Assembly: GCF_000001735.4 (NCBI RefSeq)
Contig: NC_003070.9
Span: 1,674,001-1,738,000 of the forward strand
Length of the DNA: 64,000 nt
Reading direction: 5' to 3'
DNA from: Arabidopsis thaliana
Lineage: Eukaryota > Streptophyta > Magnoliopsida > Brassicales > Brassicaceae
The notes beneath the pieces were generated by a model that saw nothing but the letters and a program-made list of their open reading frames with translations, was not told the origin of the DNA and made no database searches. Within the stretch, counting starts at the first letter, position 1; every line of letters starts with the position of its first letter. Of the stretch, positions 1-11,400 are shown piece by piece. A program made the translations under genes and the position numbers.

Positions 1-1934
1 CTGTTGATTATCTGTGAATTGTATTTATCAAGAGAAAAAAATATTTATATATATATATAACCTATAGAAATTGAATTTTGTAAGTTGAAATCCATGTAGT
101 TACCATAACGTTTTTACCAATCCTGGCATTTTTATCAACAATGGCTCGTCTTATTCGACTCTTTTCACCGATCCCTATTCGAATCTCTATCTTCTTCTCC
201 TTCCCTTTTCTTCTCACATCTTCTTCCATCTTTAAAACACATTTCGTGACCAAAAAATATTGTTTTAAAACTTTATAATATGGTATTAATTAGTCTAATT
301 TCGATCCAAGAAACCTGGTTTACCTCATAAATATCAGAACCGACAATGATCGAATCCTCTACAATCACTTCATCAGCGATTCTTGTTCTCATTCCAACCA
401 CCGATCCTCTGATGACACATTTCTGCACATACAAGAAGATGACGAAATTCTTCAAGCTTTTGATTAACAACGGCTGCTAGGGTTTCAAGGATTTGAAAGA
501 GAGTTTTGCAAATTACATCTAGAATGCACCCGTCTCCGATAATACTGTTGGTTATTACAGCTACACTCATGGAGCTTGGAGGCAAACACCGAGGCATTGT
601 GTACAGAGGACATTGTCTGTCGTAGAATCTGTAACTACAAGAAAAGAAACGTTAACTTGAATCACAAGTTATTTTATTTCGAACCATTTATCTCTCACAA
701 GAGTTTACATTACTTGAGATCCAATCTACACCTCTTAATACTCTCCATGTTAGCTCTATAGTAAGCTCCAATGCTCCTCACATCTTCCCAATATCCATCA
801 AACATATGAGCTTTCACCTGAAAAACAGAGTTTCAGACAAATCTATAGCCTATGAACTGCTTCTTGTCTCTCTATCTCTTAACCTTTACCTTCATTCCTT
901 CAGAGATCGCACCAGGAATGATTTCGCTGGCCAAGTCTTTCGATTTTATTAAACATTCTCTCAGAAGCTTCACCATCTGTTCTCGACCGATCACGTAAAT
1001 TCCTGCGCTTGGGACAGAGCAAGAAGACGTTCCATCACTTCTTGTCGCTGTTCTGTTCGCCACCTGCATTATAACATTAGTCGGCAGATGATTCTGAATC
1101 ATACATAACATTCTAGAAATATCTAACTCACAGAGATTAAATCTTGTTGACCCTTGATAGTGAATCTAGTGACAGCATTTGTGGAATCAACTTCCATGAA
1201 ACCGAAACCAAAGTCATGGTCTGTAACAGAGCTTAGTCCAACAATGGTTATATCCGCTCTGCTTCTTCTATGATCTTCGATTAGCATCTTATAATCCATT
1301 TTGTATAGATGATGCCCAGGAAGAACCAAGAACTCTGTAACTGGAAACTCTTCAAATACCCACAAGCATCTTCTTATCGCATCAGCAGTTCCCTTTTGTT
1401 AACATACATAGAGATAAAGATTTCGTGAAGAACACGAAACAGATCTAAAAACAGGGGAAAAGGGATTTTAAAGTTTTACTAAACCTGAAACCATCCTTGA
1501 TCTTCTAGGCTCTGATAAGCGGCAATGACTTCAACGAATCTGTCTTTTCCGAGTCCAAATCCACTGTAAGCTTTGGAGAGATGTGAATTGAGAGAAGTGG
1601 AATTAAACTGAGTGATTGCATAGATCTTGGTGATGCCACTGTTGATGCAATTACTGATGACTGCATCAATAAGTCTATAGTTTGCTGCAATAGGGATTGC
1701 TCCTTTGGATCTTGTTTTGGTAAGTGGATAAAGCTCAGAATCTGATCCTCCTCCGAACACAATGGCCGCAACACTCTGGTTCAAAGGAAGGTGCTGAGAG
1801 TTTGAAACAGAGAGGTTTGGAATGAAAAGCTGCTTCAAGTTATAGTTATGTCTCCATTGATGATGATCACTAGTCGATCTTACCATATGGAGATTGGTAA
1901 ATTTGGTAATAAAAGAAGAAGAAGAAATCTGCAT
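1..1934 (-). CDS. APS2: ADP-glucose pyrophosphorylase small-subunit-like protein APS2 (3' end outside window)
   Basis: Exons on the minus strand: 1485-1934, 1132-1392, 890-1063, 732-817, 517-634, 324-422, 104-229 and 1-11 (cut by the window edge). All phases close, giving 441 codons so far. The protein has an N-terminal plastid-transit-like stretch, a nucleotidyl transferase domain and the start of the left-handed beta-helix. The family makes ADP-glucose from glucose-1-phosphate and ATP for starch synthesis in plastids. The fold signatures WFQGTADAIRR, LYPLTKTRSKG and ANYRLID are visible. Key positions are substituted: the catalytic Asp of the family motif GDHLYRMDY is His here (GHHLYKMDY), and the glycine-rich loop reads GGGSDSEL instead of GGGxGTRL. 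The reading frame is intact, so it is not a plain pseudogene. I recall APS2 being described as having little or no catalytic activity, which fits. The ATG at 1934 heads the open exon. Confidence 0.93.
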
Positions 1935-2519
1935 TTTCGATTATGAGCAGAGATGATTCAAGAAACAAGAAAATTGGGTTTGAGATTTGAGGAGATAAAG
2001 TGCTCGTTTTTGTTTTCGAGATTGAAACGTGTGATGGTGAAAATCGTCCGACATTTTCTGTTCCAGACATATTTTAGCTTTGCCTTTGCTTGTGAAACTA
2101 TATCTTCTTAAAACCTCTTTAACTTGTCCTGTCTCTTAAGATTTGATTCCTAGCTTCTTCTTCTTCTTCTTTTTTTTTTTTTTTTGTTCGTTATTTTAAA
2201 GAGGCATATTCTTATATTCGATCTAAGCTAATTACAACAGCAAAAGAGAGAAGAAAACGAAAAAAGGAGATCTAGGAGAAGTTTGAAAAAGAAAATTCGT
2301 AGGTTTTGAGATGAAGTGTCTGTATCACATGAATCATGTGCAAGTGTGAAACTCATATAAATCTTATAATAAATATTTTTAAATTAGTTTCATAGATATA
2401 TAAGAAATATTCAAATATTTGATACAAAAATATTAAATCCATTAAACTTTTTCTATCTTATGCAAAAGCAAACATTTTTACCAACCAATTTTTAACCATA
2501 GCTTATAGTTTTTTTATAT
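1935..2519. other. APS2 upstream region
   Basis: This is the upstream and leader DNA of APS2, which reads away to the left. It holds a (CTT)n/poly-T tract around 2155-2185 and otherwise AT-rich sequence. I see no supported gene here. Confidence 0.5.
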
Positions 2520-3150
2520 GCTTATGTATTTTTTGTCTAGGCGCAATTAGTTTTCGTCGTTTTAAAAAGTGAACACTCAAGATATATATTTTTAAAATAA
2601 ATAGTAAAATTAACATAGTTTTAGTTAAGAATTTATTAATTATTTTCTGAAAGTTTAAGCGTTAAAATTGTTTTGAATTTTGGTGAAAATCGTTATTATT
2701 TTTAAAAAATGAGTTTAAGTGTTAAATCTATATTACGCGAAAACCATATTGGACTTCAAACACCAGCTTACGGACCAACTAAGGACATGATGCGTAGGTA
2801 CGGTTAGTTTTCGACGTTTTTAAAATTGAACACTTAAACCAATTTTTAAAATTAATATTGAAATTAACATAGTTTGAGTTTAATGTTTTTAAAAGTTTAA
2901 ACGTTTAAAATCGTTTTAAATTTTACAGAAAATTATTCTTATTTTTTAAAATTGAATTTAAGTGTTAAATCTATATTACGCGAAAACCATATAGAACTTC
3001 GAACACCACTTACGGACCAACTAAGGACATGATGCCTAGGCGCAGTTAGTTTTCGACGTTTTTAAAATTTAATACTTAAACTAGTTTTTAAGAAGTTTTA
3101 ACATGGTTTTCGTTGAAAATATGTTATTTATTATTTAAATATTTTAGTGA
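2520..3150. repeat. Three-copy tandem repeat, period about 245-256 bp
   Basis: The motif TTAGTTTTCG(T/A)CG followed by a run of T/A and a GAACACTTAA-like stretch recurs at about 2547, 2803 and 3046. The first two copies also share a downstream block with ATTACGCGAAAACCATAT and GGACCAACTAAGGACATGA (at about 2733-2790 and 2976-3031). The third copy is partial and fades by about 3150. I do not recognise the family. The array lies between APS2 and the B3 gene and carries no credible ORF. Confidence 0.8.
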
Positions 3151-3506
3151 ATTAAAATGGGAAATTCGTTTCATCAAGAAGAAGGAAAGTTTGGTGGCTG
3201 CAAAAAAAAGAAAAGGAAACTGATCACAACGGTTAGAAAAGTGACCGTTACTGTTATTTTTTACTGCAGAACAATTATTTATTAGAGAAAATTAATTATT
3301 ACTAAACTAAAATCATTAATAATATCAAATATTCAATGAAGCAAAAACCTAAACACAATCTCGAGACTCCTAATGAGAATTTGAATCTAAATAAAACGAA
3401 GCTGATGATATATTCTTAATTAAAAAAAAAACCCATAGAACCTCCCTAAAAACACACACCCGAGCTTACTTGTGCACCAATCCATCATTAGCTTTGTCTT
3501 TGATCG

Positions 3507-4270
3507 TTAACCGGACTCAGTTGGCGTAAGAGGAACCATAGCGAGATTGAGCTGGTCATCAAAGTGGAAAGACCAGATGCGAATCTCATTGCCTTCCTTT
3601 AGACGGCATCCTTTGACCACATTATACCGCCCTGAAACCAAAATGTATAGAGGAGAGGTCCCCATGTTCCATCTCCTCAAATTCAACATATATTCCCTTC
3701 GATCAAAATTTACGAGTATCACGTCTACTCCTTCTTCACGTTCCTTATTGGCATGTTCTTCTATGATCCTTTTTTCGTCGGGGTTCAAGAATTCAAAATC
3801 TATGATCTGGCTGAAAGGCATGGAGAGACGACGGTGATGTGGTTTGACATTGGTTGCAGTCAGTTCTTTATTTATGACATTTATAGGATTTTCTCCGTAC
3901 TTTACCCTCATCAACCGCACCAGCCACTCCGGTGTTGGCTCTCTCGTCCCAGAAGAAGATGCTCCTGCATCAAAACGACAGTTGGCCTTGCGTGTTGCTA
4001 TCTTAGGTTTTTCTTCTGTTGGTGGGAGCAAAAGAGGACATCTCTTGCGCTTTGATGTAGATTTCGTTTGTGGTCCATCAATAATATTGGCTTTAGGAGG
4101 GTCCTCTTTAGTCACATACTCCTCTGGTGCACTAGGTAGAGATAGGAATCCTCAAGGTTCTCTTCCTTAGTGGAACTTGAATGAAAACTCTGGCTTCCCT
4201 CTCTATTGCCTCCAAAACACTCTGTTTCGTCTCCACAGGCAGTGAATGGCTCATCATGAATAGCACCCAT
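3507..4270 (-). CDS. B3-domain protein of the DUF313 type, 5' end uncertain
   Basis: The reading frame 3507-4151 encodes a basic, low-complexity linker followed by a DUF313-type B3 fold starting at PEWLVRLMRVKYGENP and ending with WSFHFDDQLNLAMVPL. DUF313/B3 proteins are plant-specific, presumed nuclear DNA-binding proteins. The frame has no ATG before the domain: its first ATG (about 3911) lies inside the B3 start, and an in-frame stop sits at 4152-4154. A good ATG at 4270 opens a different frame that runs 52 codons to a TGA at 4112. One splice model fits: exon 4221-4270, an 89-base intron with GT at 4220 and AG at 4132, then exon 3507-4131, giving 224 residues. The alternative is a small frameshift making this a decaying paralogue. 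I recall a locus here annotated as a B3 (DUF313) protein. Confidence 0.65.
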
Positions 4271-5285
4271 GGTGCACCTTCTTCCTCTTCTCGACTAACC
4301 ATCGTTTATCCTTCTCGTACGTGTCTTAAACGCCTAATTAATATGCCAACACACACACATATATATATATATAGGGCAAGAGTTCTCCCAATTCTATCAG
4401 GATTTGGAGGAGGTCAAATAGCCTAAGCTTTTTTCTTCTGTTCCTATAATCTATATGGGATTAGCTAGAGAAGCGAATTTCGAGATTATCCACTTTTTTT
4501 TAAAAAAGAAAAATTGTTTTCCTTCGTTTTTAATGAATAAAACAAATTCTAGTGTTAGCAAAACAAAAGATTAGGGTTTAAGGTTTAGCTATAAGCCTAT
4601 AAGGGTTTTTCAATTGGTTAAAAGAGATATTCAAAGGTCTTGTTTTGCTTACGGGATAATCCATATTAAATTAAACCACTCACCTAAAACTAAAACCACA
4701 CACTCTCTTCCTCTTACATTTCTGTAGCTTATTTCTTACAGCTCACGTAACAAAAAGAAACGGTCATGATTCGTTGCACTCACATAAGGTAAATAAGGAA
4801 ACCGAGTCTGACTTATATACTGTATGCCTCTGAGAGACAAAAACAGAGCCGGTATTGTGTAAGTTTTTCCGGTTTGGTACATTTTTCTCTAAACCAAAAT
4901 GACATGGACCAAGTGGTAAAAAATCACACAGAACCGGTAGAAACTTTGTTGAGAAAATCTCTGTTGCCAAAGCATCATCATCTCTAATGTAGTAGATCCG
5001 TCGAGAGTAAGAACTCTGACTAGAAAAATATGGAAAGAGATAATGGAAAACGTGACTGAATAAAATTCGATTTGTTTATACAATAACAAACCCACGTTTG
5101 TAGACTTGGAAAAGAGACACCTTTTATTTTTTTTTATGAACTCTTTGGTGCTAGATCATAATTGTATTCCAAAAGTTTTTTCTGTTGTGTGTAAAAAGCC
5201 CGGATTTAGAGAGAGATTTAGTTTTTTTTTTTTTTCCGGCACTTGGGTCCTTCAAAGTCTCCGCCTTCTGCCGTGTTGAAGTTCG
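4271..5285. other. Divergent intergenic region, B3 gene to URH2
   Basis: It contains a CA/TA microsatellite near 4352-4373, a T/A-rich stretch, and a TTAGGGTTTAAGG telo-box-like motif near 4571-4583. Nothing protein-coding is supported. The part next to 5286 includes a T-tract at about 5220-5236 and is the URH2 leader or promoter. Confidence 0.5.
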
Positions 5286-7527
5286 ATGGCGATAGGAGAC
5301 CGCAAGAAGATTATCATCGATACTGATCCTGGAATCGGTATATACTTATCTCCTTTTCATTGGATTCGATTTGGATCTCTGTTTCTCTACTGTCATTGCC
5401 CAATATCTTTGAATCTTCTCGGATTTAGAAAATTTTGGGTTTTACTGGATTCTCTCCACTTAGTGGAACTACTTGGTTTTACTGAATCTTGGTTTACGAA
5501 AACTCTGGGAAATTAGAGATCTGAGTTTTTTTTTAAGCGTTTGACTTTACTTAAGAGAGCTATCATGAGTTTATTCTCACTGGATTTGATGATGTTGTAG
5601 ATGATGCAATGGCGATATTCGTAGCTTTAAATTCACCTGAAGTTGATGTCATTGGCCTCACTACTATCTTTGGAAACGTGTATACCACTCTCGCCACTCG
5701 AAACGCCTTGCATTTGGTACCATTTCTACACCATTTTTCTCATATGGATCTCATTACGAAAATGAAGTCAATAACATTTCTTGGTTGATCTAATCATCAT
5801 TGTTCTATATGCATATCTACTAGTTGGAGGTTGCGGGTAGGACCGATATTCCGGTGGCTGAAGGAACACATAAAACCTTCTTGGTATGTTTCCACTTTAT
5901 GGCCTTTGATATGTTTTTGTGAGAAAGATGGATGCTATGTAATGTGTTTGAGATTCAATATATGTTTTCTAGATCTTTAGTAAGAATAATAATTCACACA
6001 AATGTGTTTAGTTCCAATCTGTGTTATAAATCAAATGGTAAGTTATATTGTGTCTTTTTCACATGTCATACCACTTAGATTTTTTAGCATTGATAACTTG
6101 TTGTCTTTTCTTCTCTAAAGAACGATACGAAGCTTCGAATAGCTGACTTTGTTCATGGAAAAGATGGGCTTGGCAACCAAAACTTCCCTCCACCTAAAGG
6201 AAAACCAATTGAAAAGTCTGGACCTGAGTTTTTAGTTGAACAAGCAAAGCTTTGCCCTGGTGAAATCACGGTTGTTGCTTTGGGACCACTAACAAATCTC
6301 GCGTTGGTAAGACTTTCTCATCCGCAATTTTTATATTCCGGTTCTTACTTATCTCTGTTCCTATCATCTTATCGGAGATTTCATTACCTTGATAATGCAG
6401 GCTGTTCAGCTTGATCCAGAGTTTTCGAAAAATGTCGGACAAATTGTTCTTCTTGGTGGAGCATTTGCAGTAAACGGAAATGTAAATCCAGCTTCGGAAG
6501 CTAATGTAAGTTCCTTCACCCGTTAAAGTAATGTGATATTCATACACATAACACATCACTTTCTATCAAAAACTCTTCTTTTAGTTTTCACATCTGTTTA
6601 ACCAATTTTTTGGTTAGGGTAGATTTTTGGCGATCCCGAAGCTGCAGATATTGTGTTCACATGTGGGGCCGATATAATTGCTGTGGGAATCAATGTGACC
6701 CATCAAGTTATTATGACAGGTTATCTTGGATAATCTTTTTTCCTTATTTGATGTTTTATATTGAAAATATACAAATGCTGTCAACAGAACCGTGATGATC
6801 CTGATTGTTGCCTTTATGGCTCGAGGTTTTCATTACTTGTTGCGACCAAGAACATAATTTAGTTAAACAGAGCTTTCTAATGGCTTTTTTCCCGGTGTTT
6901 CTGCTGGATTTAGCTGATGACAAGGACAAACTAGCATCATCGAAGGGGAAATTAGCTCAATATCTCTGTAAAATCCTTGATGTGTACTATGATTATCATC
7001 TCACGGCTTACGAAATCAAAGGTACGATAATGATAATCATTTGTATGTGTGTTTATTTCATTTGGTAATAAGTTCAGTTGTACACAAAATTATATAACAA
7101 GAATTTCCACGACTACGTATTTTTATCTTAACCTCTTCTTTTTTGTGTGTGTGTGGGGCAGGTGTGTACCTTCATGATCCTGCGACGATCCTTGCGGCTT
7201 TCCTTCCTTCTCTATTCACTTATACAGAAGGAGTTGCTAGAGTGCAGACAAGTGGTATCACTAGGGGACTCACTTTACTGTACAACAATCTTAAGAGGTA
7301 AGTTTTTTTCATACATACAATACAAACATTCAAAATAGACAGTTGTGTTATATATAATAGAGGATGTAAATGTCATGTGTGGTGATGGAAAAAAACTTGT
7401 TGTTGTGATGTGAACCAGGTTTGAGGAAGCGAACGAGTGGTCAGACAAACCAACGGTAAAAGTGGCAGTGACGGTTGATGCTCCTGCAGTCGTGAAGCTC
7501 ATAATGGATAGGCTTATGGAGTCTTAA
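5286..7527 (+). CDS. URH2: Nucleoside N-ribohydrolase 2
   Basis: Nine exons: 5286-5337, 5601-5716, 5824-5883, 6121-6306, 6401-6505, 6623-6719, 6914-7021, 7162-7297 and 7419-7527. They sum to 969 bases, 322 residues plus stop, the usual length for the family. The N terminus carries the Ca2+-binding signature DTDPGIDDAMA, split by intron 1 between GI and DD. The family features GGAF, GPLTNLA and the GIN(V)T segment are also present. The enzyme hydrolyses ribonucleosides to ribose and base in the cytosol. From the literature, URH2 works with its paralogue URH1 in purine nucleoside (xanthosine/inosine) breakdown. The protein has no signal peptide or membrane segment. The ATG at 5286 is the first in frame with the signature and sits 11 residues before it. 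Confidence 0.95.
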
Positions 7528-8482
7528 ACCATCTTGGGTCGTTAATTAGTTATCTCTTTCTCTTTGATGTTTCACTATTGCGAGCCATTTCTCTTGTTAA
7601 AAATAAGGCTCCTCTTGCTGCATTATTTATTTATTGTTTAATCTTTATTAAAACGAATATTATTATGTTACCAATTACCAATAATAAAGTTAAGATTTTT
7701 CCTCCGATTCCATGACTCTTCTACTACATTCAAATCTGTCACATGATTGTCCCACTTGATCCTAGTAAGGAACATGACAAGTAGTAACATTTAAGACATT
7801 TTGATATTAACTACAACAGCTGGAATAGAAGAAATCTTGAGAAAAGTCGTTACACATTCATTACTTAACTGACGAATGATATTATGTGAAAAGAAAACAT
7901 TAATAGTACTATCTTAAGATAAAAAATGCAATTATGAAATTTCATATTGCCTGCCAATTGAAAAATAATGTTACCTATTGTTGAAATAAGATGCCATGCA
8001 TTCGCATTTTGCACGATCTGCATGTAAATAATTAACAATAAAAAAAAACGAGAGAAATCAGAAAACTAAAGGACCTAATAATAAATTAATAAAAATAAAA
8101 CAAAGGAACGTGACAAGGACTGAGAGTATAAATATATAATAATTATCTGTCTCTCTCTCTCTCAACTTTGACTGCGTCTTCCTTGGAGAATCACAAAACA
8201 AAAACATTCGTTTTTTTGTTGTTGTTGTTGTTGTTGTTTCTCTTGAGAAGCTCTCTGAAGAAGAAGACTCATGGAAACCAACAAAGACCAAGACTTTCGC
8301 TTCCGTACACTTGTCGTCTTCATATTTCTCTCTCCCTCTTCTCTTCTCTTTCTCTCTCTCTCTCTCCCACCACCACGACGTGCTCTCCTCTCATTATCAT
8401 TCTCTCTCACTCTCCCTTTTCTCTTCTTCACCATTCGTCCCCATTCCCATATTCTCTCGTTCTTGAATTCCTCTGATTGTCG
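7528..8482 (+). promoter_or_regulatory. 5PTASE13 promoter and long pyrimidine-rich leader
   Basis: A TATA-box-like TATAAATATATA lies at 8127-8138. It is followed by a (CT)n run at about 8150-8163, a (GTT)n run at about 8218-8237, and a long CT-rich tract at 8320-8370. If transcription starts about 30 bases after the TATA box, the leader is roughly 320 nt and contains an upstream ATG at 8271. No separate gene is supported in this interval. Confidence 0.6.
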
Positions 8483-8495
8483 ATGGATTCGCTAA
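8271..8495 (+). promoter_or_regulatory. Upstream ORF overlapping the 5PTASE13 start
   Basis: An ATG at 8271 opens a 74-codon ORF that runs past the main ATG (8483) in another frame and stops at 8495. It lies downstream of the TATA-like box at 8127. The peptide is rich in Leu, Phe, Ser and Pro because it reads the CT-rich leader, so its sequence may be incidental. The overlap is what matters, since it would hinder initiation at 8483. I see no splice pair that clearly removes it. Confidence 0.5.
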
Positions 8496-11400
8496 TTATC
8501 GAAGAAGAAGACGAAGAGGCGTTGGCCACGCTCGTCCCTGTTCCTCCGCGGCGTAAAACGCATTCCTATAGCCTACAATTCGATCACAAGCCTCACCATC
8601 AGATCCGCAAACACAGCCTGGACGAGGTTCCTAGATCCGCTACATTAGCATCCGAAGCCGTTTATTTCGATTCCTCCGACGACGAATTCTCCACCGGAGG
8701 TAACATCACAGAAAACGCCGCTGATGAAACCAACGCCGGAGCTGAGGAGTACACCATCGTTAATCCTCCTCCCAATGTCGGTCTTGGGGATGACGACACC
8801 GAGCCATTACCTGAATTTATCGGCGCTGGTGGCGGTTCCGGGATATTTAAGGTCCCGGTGCGCGCGGCGGTGCATCCCGGACGTCCGCCGTGTCTTGAGC
8901 TGAGGCCGCATCCGTTGAGGGAGACGCAGACTGGGAGATTCTTGAGGAACATTGCTTGTACGGAGACGCAGCTTTGGGCTGGTCAAGAGAATGGTATCAG
9001 GTTTTGGAATTTGGAAGATGCGTATGAGGCTGGGTGTGGGATTGGTGGCCAGGTCCCGCGAGGGGATGAGGATACGGCGCCGTTTCATGAGTCTGTTACT
9101 ACTTCTCCAACAATGTGTTTGGTGGCTGACCAAAGCAACAAGCTTTTGTGGAGTGGTCACAAGGATGGCAAAATCCGGGCTTGGAAGATGGATCAGAGCT
9201 CTGTTTCTCATGATGATGATGATTCTGATCCTTTCAAGGAGCGTGTCTCCTGGCTAGCTCATCGTGGTCCTGTCAATTCCATTGTCATTAGCTCTTATGG
9301 TTAGTTGTTTTTGCTTTAGACTATGATTGATTGATCTGAAAAATATGTTCTTTCTCTAATCTTGCTTATGCTTGTGGTTGTGATGTAGGTGATATGTGGT
9401 CATGTTCTGAAGGAGGTGTTATAAAAATATGGCCTTGGGATACGTTAGAGAAATCTCTGCTGCTTAAACCGGAGGAGAAACACATGGCTGCTCTATTAGT
9501 GGAGAGATCTGCCATTGACCTAAGGAGCCAAGTTACTGTAAATGGGACATGTAGCATATCTTCCTCAGAAGTCAAGTTTTTGTTAGCTGATTCAGTAAGA
9601 GCTAAAGTGTGGGCTGTGCAGTCACTCTCATTCTCAATCTGGTAAGTAGGCTTTTATTTTTCTCACATTGGTTGAAGGACTGGGTCTTTTCAGTCACTTG
9701 TTGATGATCATTATGAGAGATTTATGTGCGCAGGGATGCTCGGAGTAAAGACCTTCTGAAAGTTTTAAATGTTGACGGGCAAGTTGAGAATCGTGGGGAT
9801 CTGCCACCTATACAAGACCAACAAGTTGATGATGAAATGAAACTGAAGTTCTTCTCAGCTTCAAAAAGGGAAAAGCCACAGGGCTTTCTGCAGCGATCAC
9901 GTAATGCCATAATGGGAGCGGCAGGAGCTGTTCGCCGAGTCGCCACTAGAAGTGCAGGAGCGTTTTCGGAAGATACTAGGAAAACAGAAGCTATCGTGTT
10001 AGCTGTAGATGGAACAATTTGGACTGGAAGCATAAGTGGCCTAATTGTTCAGTGGGATGGAAATGGAAACCGCTTGCGAGATGTGAATCACCATCACCGG
10101 CCTGTTTTGTGCTTTTGCACTTTTGGTGATCGAATATATGTGGGTTATGCAAGTGGCTACATCCAGGTCTTGGATTTAGACGGAAAGCTAATTTCAAGCT
10201 GGGTTTCACACAATGAACCTGTGATAAAGCTAGCAGCAGGTGGTGGTTTCATTTTCAGTCTGGCCACTCATGGTGGAGTACGAGGATGGTATGTGACATC
10301 TCCAGGACCCCTGGACAACATAATCCGAACGGAATTGTCTCAGAAGGAAACTTTATATGCCAGACAAGACAATGTTAGAATTTTAATTGGTACCTGGAAT
10401 GTTGGTCAAGGAAGGGCTTCACATGATGCACTTATGTCGTGGCTGGGCTCTGTCACTTCAGATGTAGGCATTGTCGCTGTTGGGTTGCAAGAGGTGGAGA
10501 TGGGGGCAGGCTTCCTTGCCATGTCTGCTGCTAAAGAAACGGTAACTCCTTTTATTCCATTTGACTTTATTTGGACTAAAACTTTTTCCACAACGCGAAG
10601 CACTTGAAGGTCAAAGTATCACCTCATATTTGGGACGCGTGTAGGTTGGACTTGAAGGAAGTGCCGTGGGGCAATGGTGGATTGATGCAATTGGAAAAGC
10701 CCTTGATGAGAAAAACACTTTCGAGCGTATGGGTTCAAGGCAGTTGGCAGGACTTCTGATATCTCTTTGGTAAGTGAATGTTCTGTCATGACATGTTGCA
10801 TTCTCGTGCTTGTCATTCAACACTTTTGCAAGGTTTCCAATCAGCAGTTGTGTATCATCTATGATTAACCAACCTATTGTGTGCTGTAATTTTCTGCTTT
10901 AGGGCGAGGAAGGATATTAGAACTCATGTTGGAGATCTTGATGTTGCAGCAGTTCCATGTGGTTTTGGCCGTGCCATTGGCAACAAGGTATGTCTTACTT
11001 CAATTCCCACTTCTTCAAATCTGATTATGATACTACATACATTCAGGCCTTTAGGATTCAGTACTTCAGTTTTTATTTGTTCTTGTGAAGTTGCAAATGA
11101 GAAAGTTATATATGAAATGTGTTGCTTACTTACAATGTTTATGACCCACTGAATGATAACACAATTACAGGAAAAAACTTAGCCTTTTGCCACAATGTGT
11201 AATCTCTTCTATCTGGCTAAGATGTAGATGACAATGCGATATAGATGTTAATTCAAATTTAGTTCTCTATGAGGTACTTGTTCCGTTTACACGCATTAAT
11301 GTCCTACTTGTCAAATAGGGAGGTGTAGGTCTGAGAATCAGAGTTTATGACCGAATAATGTGCTTTGTGAATTGCCACTTGGCTGCACACTTGGAGGCGG

